This document shows, piece after piece, positions 38,826 to 47,675 of a stretch of DNA of 64,000 nucleotides. The notes under the pieces are model-generated. The model saw nothing but the letters and a program-made list of their open reading frames with translations, had not been told where the DNA came from and made no database searches. The first letter of the stretch is position 1; each line of letters starts with the position of its first letter. The stretch spans positions 1 to 64,000 of the forward strand of contig JBFLWY010000010.1 of NCBI GenBank assembly GCA_040757355.1, in the 5' to 3' direction. A program made the translations under genes and the position numbers. This DNA is from DTYU01 sp040757355. GTDB taxonomy: Bacteria; Bacillota; Desulfotomaculia; Desulfotomaculales; Ammonificaceae.

Positions 38826-39007
38826 CAATTGAAGTAATGTTTGGTTGTAATTTTTAGAGATTTGGTATATTTTATTTGAAGAAGGTTAGAAACAGTTCAA
38901 AACAAGAGGGAGGTGATTTTTCAAGAAACACTCAACAACTGATTAACTTAGATAGACTAATCGGCGCATTGTACTCATCCATACTATCACGATAGGGGAG
39001 AAGTGAT

Positions 39008-39958
39008 ATGCTGGAGTTTATTCCTGTGAGCGCTGTGGCCGTGACCCAGGTGGCTTCCGCTGCACCTGAAGCAATGACGACCGCAGCAACCGCAGCAGGT
39101 GCAAGTAGTGCCACTGCCTGGTGGGTATGGCCGTTGCTCCTCTTTGTAACCACGTTCATTCTCGGTATCCTTGCTGTTTTGGCCGGTGTCGGCGGCGGTG
39201 TTTTATTTACACCCATTGTAGGCGGTTTCTTTCCATTCGGTCTCGACTTTGTGCGTAGTGCCGGTCTACTCGTTGCGCTTTCCGGTGCGCTTGCAGCCGG
39301 GCCGGGATTGCTTAAACGCAACCTGGCAAGCTTACGTTTAGCGTTGCCGGTAGCCTTGATCGCATCGACAGCTAGCATCTTCGGTGCGCTGATGGGCCTG
39401 GCTCTACCCAAAGACATTGTCAGGATTTGCCTCGGTCTCACCGTTATTTGTATCGCATTTCTTTTTATCTTTGCTAAGAGTTCGGAGTTTCCCAAAGTAC
39501 CCAAAGCAGATGCTCTCGCGGCGGCGATGAGGATAAACGGTATCTATCACGAGGCTTCGACGGGCAAAACCGTTGACTGGACAGTTCACCGGTCGCCGCT
39601 GGGGTTTCTCCTCTTCGTAATAATCGGGATCATGGCCGGCATGTTCGGGCTTGGCGCCGGGTGGGCGAACGTTCCCGTATTGAACCTCCTAATGGGCGCG
39701 CCGCTCAAGGTCTCGGTAGCGACCAGCAAGTTTCTCCTCTCCATAACCGACACTTCCGCGGCGTGGATCTACCTCAATGCCGGTGCTTGCATCCCGATGA
39801 TTACCGTTCCTTCGATCCTCGGAATTATGCTCGGTTCCTTCCTCGGTGTCCGGCTTCTGGCGAAAACCAAGCCGAAGGCGGTGCGGTATATCGTAATCAT
39901 AATGCTGTTCTTCGCGGGAATCAGGCCGCTCTTGCAGGGCCTGCACATCTGGGAGTAA
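39008..39958 (+). CDS. TauE/SafE-family permease, second copy
   Basis: 316-residue membrane permease of the same family as the protein at 33747 but only distantly similar. An alanine/threonine-rich N-terminal segment precedes the first helix. The two half signatures are LAVLAGVGGGVLFTPIVGG (about 57-75) and GIMAGMFGLGAGWANVPVL (about 211-229). AGGGGAGAAG precedes the ATG. A small membrane gene follows 14 nt downstream. Substrate unknown; sulfite or thiosulfate are family-based guesses. Confidence 0.9.
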   Translation: MLEFIPVSAVAVTQVASAAPEAMTTAATAAGASSATAWWVWPLLLFVTTFILGILAVLAGVGGGVLFTPIVGGFFPFGLDFVRSAGLLVALSGALAAGPGLLKRNLASLRLALPVALIASTASIFGALMGLALPKDIVRICLGLTVICIAFLFIFAKSSEFPKVPKADALAAAMRINGIYHEASTGKTVDWTVHRSPLGFLLFVIIGIMAGMFGLGAGWANVPVLNLLMGAPLKVSVATSKFLLSITDTSAAWIYLNAGACIPMITVPSILGIMLGSFLGVRLLAKTKPKAVRYIVIIMLFFAGIRPLLQGLHIWE

Positions 39959-39972
39959 GGGGGTAAAAGAGA

Positions 39973-40416
39973 ATGGCTGTGCAAAGAGAAAAAATGGTAC
40001 AACAGGCAACGGAAGCCCCGCCGGAACAGATGCTTTACGGTAATCTTCTCCTGGTCGCTTCGATTGCCGGGATTGCTTTGCTGGTGATCACCTTTCTCCT
40101 GTACATCTCCGGTGCAGTAGCCCCCCACGTCCCGGTGGAAGACCTCCCGAAACTCTGGGGGAGGGGTGTCGACGCGCACCACTACGTGGAAGCAACCAAA
40201 GCCCCTGTAGGCTGGGGCTGGTTCTCAATGATCGGCAAGGGCGACTACATGAACTACCTCGGCATTGCCCTGCTTGCCGGAGTGACTGTAGTTGGCTACC
40301 TGATCCTCCTGCCGGCATATATCAAGAAGAAAGACGGGATTTACTCTTTTATTGTTATCGCAGAGATCGTTGTTCTGATCCTGGCGGCTGCCGGAATAGT
40401 GGCTGCCGGTCACTAA
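39973..40416 (+). CDS. Three-helix membrane protein partner of TauE, unknown
   Basis: 147-residue protein with membrane helices at about 22-45, 92-112 and 121-143, and a soluble loop between the first two containing VDAHHYVEATKAP. It follows the TauE gene closely (AAGGGGGTAA before the ATG) and is presumably a subunit or regulator. It recalls DUF1634-type TauE partners, but I cannot confirm this. A terminator follows at 40446. Confidence 0.7.
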   Translation: MAVQREKMVQQATEAPPEQMLYGNLLLVASIAGIALLVITFLLYISGAVAPHVPVEDLPKLWGRGVDAHHYVEATKAPVGWGWFSMIGKGDYMNYLGIALLAGVTVVGYLILLPAYIKKKDGIYSFIVIAEIVVLILAAAGIVAAGH

Positions 40417-40445
40417 GAACACCTAAACTTTTTACTGCGTTATTT

Positions 40446-40474
40446 AAGGCGGGAAAACCGTCTTTTTTTTTTTT
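40446..40474 (+). terminator. Terminator after the second TauE operon
   Basis: Short stem AAGGCGG / CCGTCTT (one G-T pair) with a 5-nt loop and a 12-T tail. Confidence 0.75.
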
Positions 40475-40523
40475 CGCAAGGCGAAGCTGGTTGCTGTGGG
40501 CTGTGGAGCCCGCGATGCCTTTA

Positions 40524-40552
40524 TTGACAAAGGAACGCTTCTTCGCTAAGAT
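40524..40552 (+). promoter_or_regulatory. Promoter of tRNA-Thr
   Basis: TTGACA (40524-40529), 17-bp spacer, TAAGAT (40547-40552), 16 nt before the tRNA. Confidence 0.7.
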
Positions 40553-40567
40553 AAATATTGCGAGCAA

Positions 40568-40642
40568 GCTGGTGTAGCTCAGCGGCAGAGCAGCGCACTC
40601 GTAATGCGCAGGCCGTCGGTTCGAATCCGACCACCAGCTCCA
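40568..40642 (+). tRNA. tRNA-Thr (anticodon CGT)
   Basis: Acceptor GCTGGTG/CACCAGC, D-arm AGCTCAGCGGCAGAGC, anticodon stem GCGCA/TGCGC with loop CTCGTAA (anticodon CGT), T-arm GTCGG-TTCGAAT-CCGAC, discriminator T and CCA. It borders the integrated element. Confidence 0.95.
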
Positions 40643-40708
40643 GAAAAGCAAGCAACGGCAAGGGTTTCGGGGCTGGAAATCCTTGCCGCTAACTCAGGGA
40701 AGGGTCAA

Positions 40709-40729
40709 TTTGAGAAAATTTTGAGAAAA
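40709..40729 (+). repeat. Left direct repeat (candidate attL)
   Basis: Tandem TTTGAGAAAA and TTTTGAGAAAA, 21 bp. It is identical to 54150-54170 at the other end of the element and lies 5 bp beyond the integrase stop and 66 bp after tRNA-Thr. Confidence 0.7.
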
Positions 40730-40734
40730 TGGTT

Positions 40735-41919
40735 TCAGGTTAGCTTGTCGGCCAGGAGGGAATCAACCTTTTTGGCCGCTTCTTTTTGGGCATCGGGGAA
40801 AAGGTGGGCGTAGTAGTCGGCGGTAATTCCGATTCCCGAGTGCCCCAGGCGGGCCGAGACTACTTTCAGGCTTTCGCCCATCCGCACCAGCCAGGAAGCG
40901 TGGCAGTGTCGCAGGGAGTGAAAAGAAATCTTCAAACCTGCTTTGTGGGCCACGTCCCGGAAGTGAGAACCAAAGCTCTCATTCCTTATCGGCCTTCCGT
41001 CCTGGAGGCAACATACCAGGCCATTATCCTGATAGGCCGCGCCGAAAAAGAGTTTATCCTTCTTCTGCTCTAATCGGTGGCGCTTGAGTAATTCCACTAA
41101 AGAAGGTGGTATCTCAACGCTCCGCTTGCTGTTCTTGCTTTTTGGTGGTCCGTAGGTGATTTCGTAGGTGATGCCATCCTCGTTTTTTTGCCGGCGCATC
41201 TTCTGTGCCTGCCGGATTGTGATGACGCCGCGCTTCAGGTCTACGTCCTGCCACCGCAGCCCCAGAACCTCGCCCAGGCGCATCCCGGTAGCAACGGCGA
41301 TGCAGGTAGGGACGTAAAGATAGGTGTCCGTTACCGTGTTGAAAAGCCGGTCAAGTTCTGCCTCCGAAAGCGGAACCACCTCTTCCCGGCGTACCCTCGG
41401 CGGGTCCACCGCGTCAGCCACGTTCCGGTATGCAAGCTCCCACTTGACGGCGTGCTTTAGTGCCTCGTGGATAATAACGTGTATCTTCTTAACGTAGGCG
41501 GGAGCTAAACCCCTACCCACCGTCTTTTTGTTGTCCTTCCGTCCTTCCCGCAGCAGCTTGCCGTAAAACTCCCGCAGGTGGGAAGGGTGCAGCTTAATTA
41601 AGTGGAGGTCTCCGAGTTCGGGCTTGATGTGGTAGTTGATGATGTGGGTATAGTCGTAAAGTGTCCGCTCGGAAAGGTTGCTCCTGCCGTAGTCGGCAAG
41701 CCACCGGTCTAAAAACTCGCCGAAAGTCATCTTCTCCGGGTTGATGGTGTAGCCTTTTCCCAGCAGGCTGAGAAGGTCATTCAGCCGCTTGTCCGCATCG
41801 GGCTTCTTGCCTTGGAAAGTCTCTTGGTACTTCTCGTATTTGTCGGTCTTGGGGTTCTTGCCCAGGCTGATGGTGATCCGCCAGGAATCCTCTGACTGAC
41901 GCCTGATGCTGCCGCGCAT
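40735..41919 (-). CDS. int: Tyrosine recombinase / phage integrase
   Basis: Site-specific recombinase that would catalyse integration at the 21-bp repeat. The 394-residue protein has an N-terminal AP2-like arm-binding segment, a SAM-like core-binding domain (about 65-165), and a catalytic domain. The catalytic domain carries the Arg in ATGMRLGEVLGLRW, the box-II HSLRHCHASW and the nucleophilic Tyr in HSGIGITADYYAHLF. It starts behind GGAGGG (minus strand). The stop lies 5 bp from attL. Confidence 0.95.
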   Translation of the reverse strand: MRGSIRRQSEDSWRITISLGKNPKTDKYEKYQETFQGKKPDADKRLNDLLSLLGKGYTINPEKMTFGEFLDRWLADYGRSNLSERTLYDYTHIINYHIKPELGDLHLIKLHPSHLREFYGKLLREGRKDNKKTVGRGLAPAYVKKIHVIIHEALKHAVKWELAYRNVADAVDPPRVRREEVVPLSEAELDRLFNTVTDTYLYVPTCIAVATGMRLGEVLGLRWQDVDLKRGVITIRQAQKMRRQKNEDGITYEITYGPPKSKNSKRSVEIPPSLVELLKRHRLEQKKDKLFFGAAYQDNGLVCCLQDGRPIRNESFGSHFRDVAHKAGLKISFHSLRHCHASWLVRMGESLKVVSARLGHSGIGITADYYAHLFPDAQKEAAKKVDSLLADKLT

Positions 41920-41937
41920 CGCTATCCCTCCTTAAAA

Positions 41938-42171
41938 TCATCTTACCGGCCGGCGCCCGGGCCAGGCTTGCCCTTCGGTCTGTCCTCGGCTTTTTTTGTC
42001 ACCATCCGATGTCCCAGGGCACCTACCGCTGTTTATCGCTTTACGAGCAAACCTAATGATAGCCCTGGCAACGGCCACCTGGGCCTCCTGGTCCTCTGGG
42101 TCGGCGTATCGGCGTCTGATTATGAGCTTACTATTACGTGACAAGGCGACTCCCCTCTCTTTCTGTATCAT
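41938..42171 (-). CDS. Small element protein, unknown
   Basis: 77-residue basic protein with a helical middle (DQEAQVAVARAIIRFARKAI) that overlaps the end of the repressor gene by one base. The position between repressor and integrase suggests a regulatory or excision-associated role, but I recognise no family. Confidence 0.5.
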   Translation of the reverse strand: MIQKERGVALSRNSKLIIRRRYADPEDQEAQVAVARAIIRFARKAINSGRCPGTSDGDKKSRGQTEGQAWPGRRPVR

Positions 42172-42386
42172 TATGGTTTGTCTTTATTCGGTACGTAAGC
42201 CAGCAAATCTCCCGGTTGGCAATCGAGAGCTTTGCACAAAGCACCCAGGGTTTCAAGAGACACAGCTTTTGCCCTTCCGTGGTAAATAGCCGCTACAGTA
42301 TCCCAAACTAAGCCGCTTGCTCGAGCCACGTCAGCAATTTTGAGCCGTCGCTGCCCCATGAGCTCATGCAACCGCCATATCACCAT
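42171..42386 (-). CDS. Xre/Cro-type helix-turn-helix repressor
   Basis: 71-residue DNA-binding protein of the short HTH type. The helix-turn-helix reads KIADVARASGLVWDTVAAIY, followed by LGALCKALDCQPGDLLAYVP, the standard ending of YozG-like regulators. It is divergent from the gene at 42532 and probably represses the promoter between them (42463-42491), which contains the palindrome TTACGTAA. GAAAGGGGG lies before the start. Confidence 0.92.
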   Translation of the reverse strand: MVIWRLHELMGQRRLKIADVARASGLVWDTVAAIYHGRAKAVSLETLGALCKALDCQPGDLLAYVPNKDKP

Positions 42387-42462
42387 TTAACACTGCCCCC
42401 TTTCTATCGGGATAATACCATAACGTTGCCATAAAATCAATAAAACTTTTTACAAAACCCTG

Positions 42463-42491
42463 TTGACTTTACGTAATTTCAGTTATATAAT
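42463..42491 (+). promoter_or_regulatory. Strong sigma-A promoter with palindromic operator candidate
   Basis: TTGACT (42463-42468), exactly 17 bp, perfect TATAAT (42486-42491). The spacer contains the 8-bp palindrome TTACGTAA (42469-42476), a candidate operator for the adjacent repressor. Confidence 0.8.
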
Positions 42492-42531
42492 CGGGATAGG
42501 AATAGTGAAAATCACCAAGGGGGTCGGTATC

Positions 42532-43257
42532 GTGAAGCGGTTAATCGAACAGGCGGTATCTTTGCCGGCAGAGGTCGAGAACCTCATCCATCAGGTGGCC
42601 GAGACCAAGCAGCGGATGCACGATCTACTGCAGGACAGGGCGAAGTTGGAGGCCCAGGTCGCGGGCGAGGTGGCGAACGAGACCAACGGCGACGGTAAAA
42701 AGAAGTATCCAAACGAGGAGGCCCGCAAGGCGGAAATCGCCCGCAGGCTCCAGGGAAACGAAATCTACCGGGCCAACGAAGAAGCGATCCGCAAGGCCAG
42801 GGAAGCGGTCGTTGACCTGGAGGCCAGGCTTGACCGCAGCCGCTACGAGCACCGGACGGCGACGGCGCTCCTGAACCTCTTGGCCGCGGCGATCCAGGCC
42901 GGCAGGCAGGACGTGGAGGAGACGGTGATCACCAGGCCGGCGGTGGACCCGGAGGAGCAGAAGGCCGAGGCCCGGAAGAAGTTCACCGAGGCAGTAAAGG
43001 GGATCGCTAACGGCGACGGCACCGGCGCCAACGGCAACGGCAGCGGCCTCAAGGAAGCGAAGGTCACGGTTCTGGAGGCCCGCCCGGGCAAGAGCGAAGG
43101 CACCATCCGGGCCTACTGTCAGATGGAAGGAGGGGAGAAGGTAGCGGTCTACGGCAAGAACGGCACCGGCAAGAAGTTAGCGGCGGCAATCGGGGAGGTG
43201 GTAGCTGTAAAGTTCAGGGAGATGGATCACGGCTGGTTCGCGGTGGCGGTGAACTAA
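42532..43257 (+). CDS. Coiled-coil element protein, unknown
   Basis: 241-residue protein with a long charged coiled coil (about 5-135), a glycine/asparagine linker (NGDGTGANGNGSG) and a C-terminal beta-rich segment (KVTVLEARPGKSEGTIRAYC onward) that could be a small OB-like fold. GTG 42532 lies 8 nt behind AAGGGGG. It is driven by the strong promoter at 42463. A perfect CCTGGGG-CCCCAGG hairpin follows at 43263-43280. Function unknown. Confidence 0.75.
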   Translation: MKRLIEQAVSLPAEVENLIHQVAETKQRMHDLLQDRAKLEAQVAGEVANETNGDGKKKYPNEEARKAEIARRLQGNEIYRANEEAIRKAREAVVDLEARLDRSRYEHRTATALLNLLAAAIQAGRQDVEETVITRPAVDPEEQKAEARKKFTEAVKGIANGDGTGANGNGSGLKEAKVTVLEARPGKSEGTIRAYCQMEGGEKVAVYGKNGTGKKLAAAIGEVVAVKFREMDHGWFAVAVN

Positions 43258-43393
43258 AAGACCTGGGGATACCCCCAGGCCATCGGACGGGAGGCGGGTC
43301 AAGGTTCGAAGGCCAGGCCCGCCGCCCTCCAAGGTAAGAGTTCGGCAAAGAAGCTTGTTTTCCTGCGAATACAAGAGAAAGGAGGTGTTCTGG

Positions 43394-43681
43394 GTGGCGG
43401 TATCATTAGACCTGAGACAACTCTTCGCGGCCCGTGTGGACAGCATCCATCCGGCTAACTCTCCAAAATACGCTGCTTACCAGAAAGAGGCAGACCAGTT
43501 GTATAAGCGCCTTGAAGTGGCTTTAACTGAAGTTGGCCTCCTTGAGGAGAAAAAGGAGACGTTATCCCGCCTGGACGAAACCCGCACCGCGATGGAGGCC
43601 GAGGCTATAGAGCTATCTTATCACCAGGGGGTTGCTGATGGGATAGGGCTCGTTCTCCAGGCCCTGCTGAAGGAAAGGTAG
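43394..43681 (+). CDS. Small helical phage protein (DUF6809-like), unknown
   Basis: 95-residue helical protein beginning MAVSLDLRQLFAARVDSIHP, with the pattern Y-x6-L near the middle and a C-terminal YHQGVADGIGLVLQALL. It resembles a class of small Clostridial phage proteins that end in a similar Gx2xG helix, but the match is from memory. GTG 43394 lies 8 nt behind AAAGGAGGTG. Confidence 0.65.
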   Translation: MAVSLDLRQLFAARVDSIHPANSPKYAAYQKEADQLYKRLEVALTEVGLLEEKKETLSRLDETRTAMEAEAIELSYHQGVADGIGLVLQALLKER

Positions 43682-43690
43682 GATAACAGG

Positions 43691-43715
43691 CGAGGCCGGG
43701 AGAAATCCCGGCCTC
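43691..43715 (+). terminator. Hairpin after 43394-43681
   Basis: GAGGCCGGGA-GAAA-TCCCGGCCTC, a perfect 10-bp stem with a GNRA-type loop. It lacks a T-run, so it may be a weak terminator or an mRNA 3' end. Confidence 0.5.
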
Positions 43716-43762
43716 TGAAGTCTATTGGCTCAGCACCGCCAAATTATTGCCGTTCGCGTCCT

Positions 43763-44125
43763 CTACCCGGTGCTGATCTTGCTGCAACTGTCGCAGGTGA
43801 GGACCGCCCCAGCTATGGTTCGAGCAACAGCTTTTCCTTCGGCATCCGGGTAGAGCGTGGTTTTAACTTCGGCTACGGTTGCCTTCGTCCCCACGCGAAC
43901 TTCAACGCCCGTTATATTGCTATACCAGGATGTCGCAAGCTTCGGATCGCCATTGCCTCCGTAATTCTCGTAAAGGTACTGTTTCACTGCATTTGTCGCT
44001 TCGGCGTTCGTTTTAGCTTGCTCTTGAGGAGAAGCGGTTTGCTCCGGGGGACTGCCGCCGCAGCCGGCCAAACTTAGCGCCAGTAATAAACCAAGTGCTG
44101 CCAGAAGCCAGCGAAACCGAAACAC
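43763..44125 (-). CDS. Secreted lipoprotein, unknown
   Basis: 120-residue protein with a clear lipoprotein signal peptide (basic MFRFR, hydrophobic core, lipobox SLAGC with Cys at 22), a proline/glutamine-rich linker and a small C-terminal domain ending in CDSC. It is likely anchored on the outer face of the membrane. It stands alone on its strand in the element. A lysogenic-conversion or superinfection role is possible but only conjecture. Confidence 0.75.
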   Translation of the reverse strand: MFRFRWLLAALGLLLALSLAGCGGSPPEQTASPQEQAKTNAEATNAVKQYLYENYGGNGDPKLATSWYSNITGVEVRVGTKATVAEVKTTLYPDAEGKAVARTIAGAVLTCDSCSKISTG

Positions 44126-44237
44126 CCTCTCACCTCCTTTTTGGGGATTTTCTCGGTTATCCGTATTCTTCCTGCTACGGAAGGAGAATAACTTTTTAAC
44201 ACCGAACTCATAACCTACAAAAGGATGGAGGGGTAAC

Positions 44238-44615
44238 TTGATCAGTGATCGCGTGATTTACGTCGTCGAGGATGGGTTTTTCGGGCCTGACCCGCCCCTG
44301 CAGCTTGGCCTGAATGTGCGTAAAGGCCAGACGGGGGGCATGGATTGGATTGGCTGGCACGATACCAACCGGGGGCACCAGGTTGAGGGTAAGTTGATTA
44401 AAGAGACCCCGGATGGCTTTGTATGGCAGCGTTATCGGCAGGTGAACGGCAAGTGGATGAAGGCAGAACTTATCCGTTTCCGGGTGTTTACCCTGGAGGA
44501 GTTCAACAAGAAGTTCCGGGATAGGGTCCACGGGCCGTTACCGGAGTTTTCGTCAACCGACGAACTATACGAGTTCTACCGGCGAGAGTTTGGAAGTAGT
44601 GGGTGCCACTATTAG
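44238..44615 (+). CDS. Element protein, unknown
   Basis: 125-residue protein starting at TTG 44238 behind GGATGGAGGGG. The middle WIGWHDTNRGHQVEGKLIKE and the C-terminal SSTDELYEFYRREFG look like a genuine folded protein, but I recognise no family. It lies between the lipoprotein and the tail genes, on the opposite strand. Confidence 0.6.
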   Translation: MISDRVIYVVEDGFFGPDPPLQLGLNVRKGQTGGMDWIGWHDTNRGHQVEGKLIKETPDGFVWQRYRQVNGKWMKAELIRFRVFTLEEFNKKFRDRVHGPLPEFSSTDELYEFYRREFGSSGCHY

Positions 44616-44690
44616 GTGTCTGGCTCCTCCTCATACGGCATCCGCTTGCCCGTTCCTCCCGAGTAACCGGTGATCTCGCAGCGTGACATA

Positions 44691-47672
44691 CTACGTCCTG
44701 CCCCCTAACCGGTAAAACTCGTCCATAATAAGCTCTTTAACTTCCTCCGGGTCGGTGCCGTAAATGTTAAAGTTTATAGTGCCAATGCTCGTTCTGGTGC
44801 TATACGTATTGCCGGCAGTAGCTGCAGCTACCGCAGGCATCCGCACCAAGTTTTCCATTATAGGAGCGCCTGATAGCTGGATGGTATCCAGCCCCGTTTT
44901 AAGGCGCTTAAAGGCCGCCAGCAGCTGGCCTACACCCACGTTAACCCGGTCCACCAGCGAGGGCGAGTGCCTGAGGGTAGGATCAACCTGGGATACAATA
45001 GCCAGCATCTCGTCCACTACCCGGCGCAGGTAATCAAACCGGCTCTCCATCCCCGCCGCAAAGTTGCTCACCAGGCTGGCGCCATAGGCAGTGCTGGCGC
45101 CGGCAATATCTCTGTACCGCTGCTCGATCCGGTTAAGCTCCTCCTCGGCGTTCCGGCGTATCTCCGCCTGCTTCTGCTGCCACTCGATCCGGTAAGCCTC
45201 AAGCTGTGCTGCGGCCTCCATCCGTATCTCCACCAGCTTCTGGCGCAACTCGGCCCGCTGGTCCTCAAGCTGGCTTAACGCCTCAGCCCTGGCCTCCTGG
45301 TTTTTCTGCCGCCACAGCGCCACGTATTCGGCCAGCTGCTCGTCAGTCAAGGTGACAAGGGCCGCGATCTCGGGGGCCGCCTTCGGCCCCATCTCCCTTA
45401 GTTCCCTGATCAGGCCTTGGTCAACACCGCGTTCTGCAAGGGCGGTTATGTTAGCCTGCCATTCGTCAAACGTCCTAACCTGGTCGCGCAGGTTTTGCAG
45501 CAGCTGTTCGCCGCTAACGTCCCGCCGGGTGACCTGGTCGAACAGGCCGGCAAAGTCCATAAGCGCCCTGGCCCGGCGGTCAACTTCCGCCTCAAACTGC
45601 TCCGTAAGCCGGCGCTCGTCCTCCGCCAGCCGGCGGTTAACCTCAGCTACCTTGCGCTGGTACTCCTCCTGGGCCTCCGCAAGGTCCTCGCGGTACCGCT
45701 TTTCAACCTCGGTTATCTCATCGGCCAAATCGCGCAACTCCAGCTCCTGCGCCCTAATAGCCTGGTTGGTTTCGTATACCTGCTGCTCAATATCGGCCTG
45801 GGCCTTTTTAGCCTCCTCCAGCCGCACGGCCAACTGCAGCGTTTCCTCGGCATCCTTACCCTTAGCCCTAACGCTCTCCTGGTACCCCTGGTTAACAGCC
45901 GCTACAATCTGCCGCTGTAGTTCCAGCTGCTGGTTCAAATTATCCAGCCGCTGCCGCAAGGCCGCAACCTGGTCCCCGTGGCGCTCCGCCGCCATAGCAG
46001 CGGTTTCATGCTGCGTCCTAAGCGCCTGCAGCCGCAACGTCAGGGCGTCAGCCGTCTTTTCCCAAGCCGCCCGGGTATCCTCGGCAGCTTTTTGAGTTTT
46101 TTCACCGGTACCTTCAACTTTTTTACCGGCGTCCTCAATAGTGAAACCAAAATCCTTCGCCGCTTTGGTGCTTTCCTGGATACTTGCCTGCGTTTCCGGT
46201 ATGGGTTTACCTACAAGACCGGCGGCCCACGCCTTCCGGAAATTCGCCGCTGCCTCTTGTGCAGCTTCCCACTCAACCTGGCGAGTCTTTGTAATAGACT
46301 TCTCTTTGGATATCAAACCGCTCAGCCCAGCCCGGGCTTGCCTTATCTTCTCCCCAAGCACCGGCAGCCAGCCAAAAAGTTTCTCGTAAGCTCCAAGTAA
46401 GGCATCTGCGGCCTCCAGAATGTATTTTTTTAGGGTACCCCAGGCTTGCAGGCCGTAATACCGCACTTTGTCCCAGTTCTTGTAGAGGTAGACGCCGGCG
46501 GCGGTCAGGGCACCCACGACGGCGGTGATGGCTAACAGTATCGGGTTAGCACCCGTCAGGGCAAGGAACGCCAGGCGCACCTTACCGAGCATTCCGGGAA
46601 TAGCTTTAAGCCCGAGATACATATTTTTTAAATGGGTAGTGAAAAACCGAACGGTTTGGGCCGCCGTTAGGAACTGCACCGCGATGCCCGATACCGCTTT
46701 GTATGCGAGAAGTGGGCCGAGTGTAGCGATCAGGGCCCCCTTGATCTTAGGCCAGTTATTGATGATCCATTCACCCGCAGCGATAAACAGTTCTAGAGCC
46801 GGTACTAAACGCGTAAAAGCTTCTCTTAACCCGCTCTCCTTAGCGGTCTTTGCAAACTGCTGCACGCCGTCCCGGACCTCAAGCAGCCACTGGCGGAATC
46901 TTTCATAAGTCGGCCCCGTAAGCTCTCCGAAGGTCAATTTAATACTTTCCCGGATCGTAGCGAGTGCGCCGGGCACCGAATCAGCCATTTTTTGCATCAT
47001 ATTGGGGAAACGCTGCTCCATCCCAGCAATCAGCGCCTGGATAGCTTTATCAGCGGGGATCAGGCCTTTCTCGGCCAGCTTCATCACTTCCTGAGTGCTC
47101 CTGCCCATCGCTTCGGCAAGGATATCCCAGGCAGGAACCCCAGCTTCTGTTAGCTGGAGCATTTCCTCGGCGGAAACCTTCGCCTTCGCCTGCATCTGGC
47201 CGAGCGCCAGGATTATGCGGTTTATTCCTTCCTGGCCCATGCCTAAACCACTTGCCGCGTCGCCTACAGCAGCCAGCACCGGGATGACCTGCTCCGAAGC
47301 AAAGCCGAAGGCCAGCATCCGTTTTGAGGCGTCAACCAATTCGGGAAACTCGAAGGGCGTTTTTTCGGCGAACGTCGAAAGTTCTTTCAGGAAGGTGTTT
47401 GCCTTTTCTGCCGAGCCGAGCATAGTTTCAAACCCGACTCGCGCCTGCTCCAGCTGCATCGGCAGTTCGACAAAGGTCTCTTTGGCGAGCCGCTTGACCG
47501 GCTCAAACACGCTTTGCCACAGGCCAAAACCGGCCGCGGTGGCAACAGCCTGGGCAGCCAGGCCCTTAAGGGATACGCCAGCCTGCCGGCCCAGGTTATT
47601 AAGATCCCGTAGCTGCTTTACGGCCATGCCGCCCTGGAGCTCTACGACACCGAATAACTTAAAAAGCTCCAT
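44691..47672 (-). CDS. Phage tail tape-measure protein
   Basis: Sets tail length in siphophages. The 993-residue protein has the N-terminal tape-measure domain (GFETMLGSAEKANTFLKELS, FEFPELVDASKRMLAFGF and QMQAKAKVSAEEMLQLTEAG). Membrane-like hydrophobic helices follow at about 310-400. A long alpha-helical coiled coil (about 530-880) is rich in Q, E, R and A. It follows the tail chaperone gene by 3 nt, the standard order. Confidence 0.92.
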   Translation of the reverse strand: MELFKLFGVVELQGGMAVKQLRDLNNLGRQAGVSLKGLAAQAVATAAGFGLWQSVFEPVKRLAKETFVELPMQLEQARVGFETMLGSAEKANTFLKELSTFAEKTPFEFPELVDASKRMLAFGFASEQVIPVLAAVGDAASGLGMGQEGINRIILALGQMQAKAKVSAEEMLQLTEAGVPAWDILAEAMGRSTQEVMKLAEKGLIPADKAIQALIAGMEQRFPNMMQKMADSVPGALATIRESIKLTFGELTGPTYERFRQWLLEVRDGVQQFAKTAKESGLREAFTRLVPALELFIAAGEWIINNWPKIKGALIATLGPLLAYKAVSGIAVQFLTAAQTVRFFTTHLKNMYLGLKAIPGMLGKVRLAFLALTGANPILLAITAVVGALTAAGVYLYKNWDKVRYYGLQAWGTLKKYILEAADALLGAYEKLFGWLPVLGEKIRQARAGLSGLISKEKSITKTRQVEWEAAQEAAANFRKAWAAGLVGKPIPETQASIQESTKAAKDFGFTIEDAGKKVEGTGEKTQKAAEDTRAAWEKTADALTLRLQALRTQHETAAMAAERHGDQVAALRQRLDNLNQQLELQRQIVAAVNQGYQESVRAKGKDAEETLQLAVRLEEAKKAQADIEQQVYETNQAIRAQELELRDLADEITEVEKRYREDLAEAQEEYQRKVAEVNRRLAEDERRLTEQFEAEVDRRARALMDFAGLFDQVTRRDVSGEQLLQNLRDQVRTFDEWQANITALAERGVDQGLIRELREMGPKAAPEIAALVTLTDEQLAEYVALWRQKNQEARAEALSQLEDQRAELRQKLVEIRMEAAAQLEAYRIEWQQKQAEIRRNAEEELNRIEQRYRDIAGASTAYGASLVSNFAAGMESRFDYLRRVVDEMLAIVSQVDPTLRHSPSLVDRVNVGVGQLLAAFKRLKTGLDTIQLSGAPIMENLVRMPAVAAATAGNTYSTRTSIGTINFNIYGTDPEEVKELIMDEFYRLGGRT

Positions 47673-47675
47673 CCC

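Noticed and set aside
40568..40642. Element integrated into the tRNA-Thr 3' end
   Set aside because: The tRNA is complete and no copy of its 3' end is seen at the right border; the repeated 21 bp lie outside it.
45352..46095. Serine-rich gene on the plus strand opposite the tape-measure gene
   Set aside because: The S/A/R-rich composition is the antisense image of the glutamine- and leucine-rich coiled coil.
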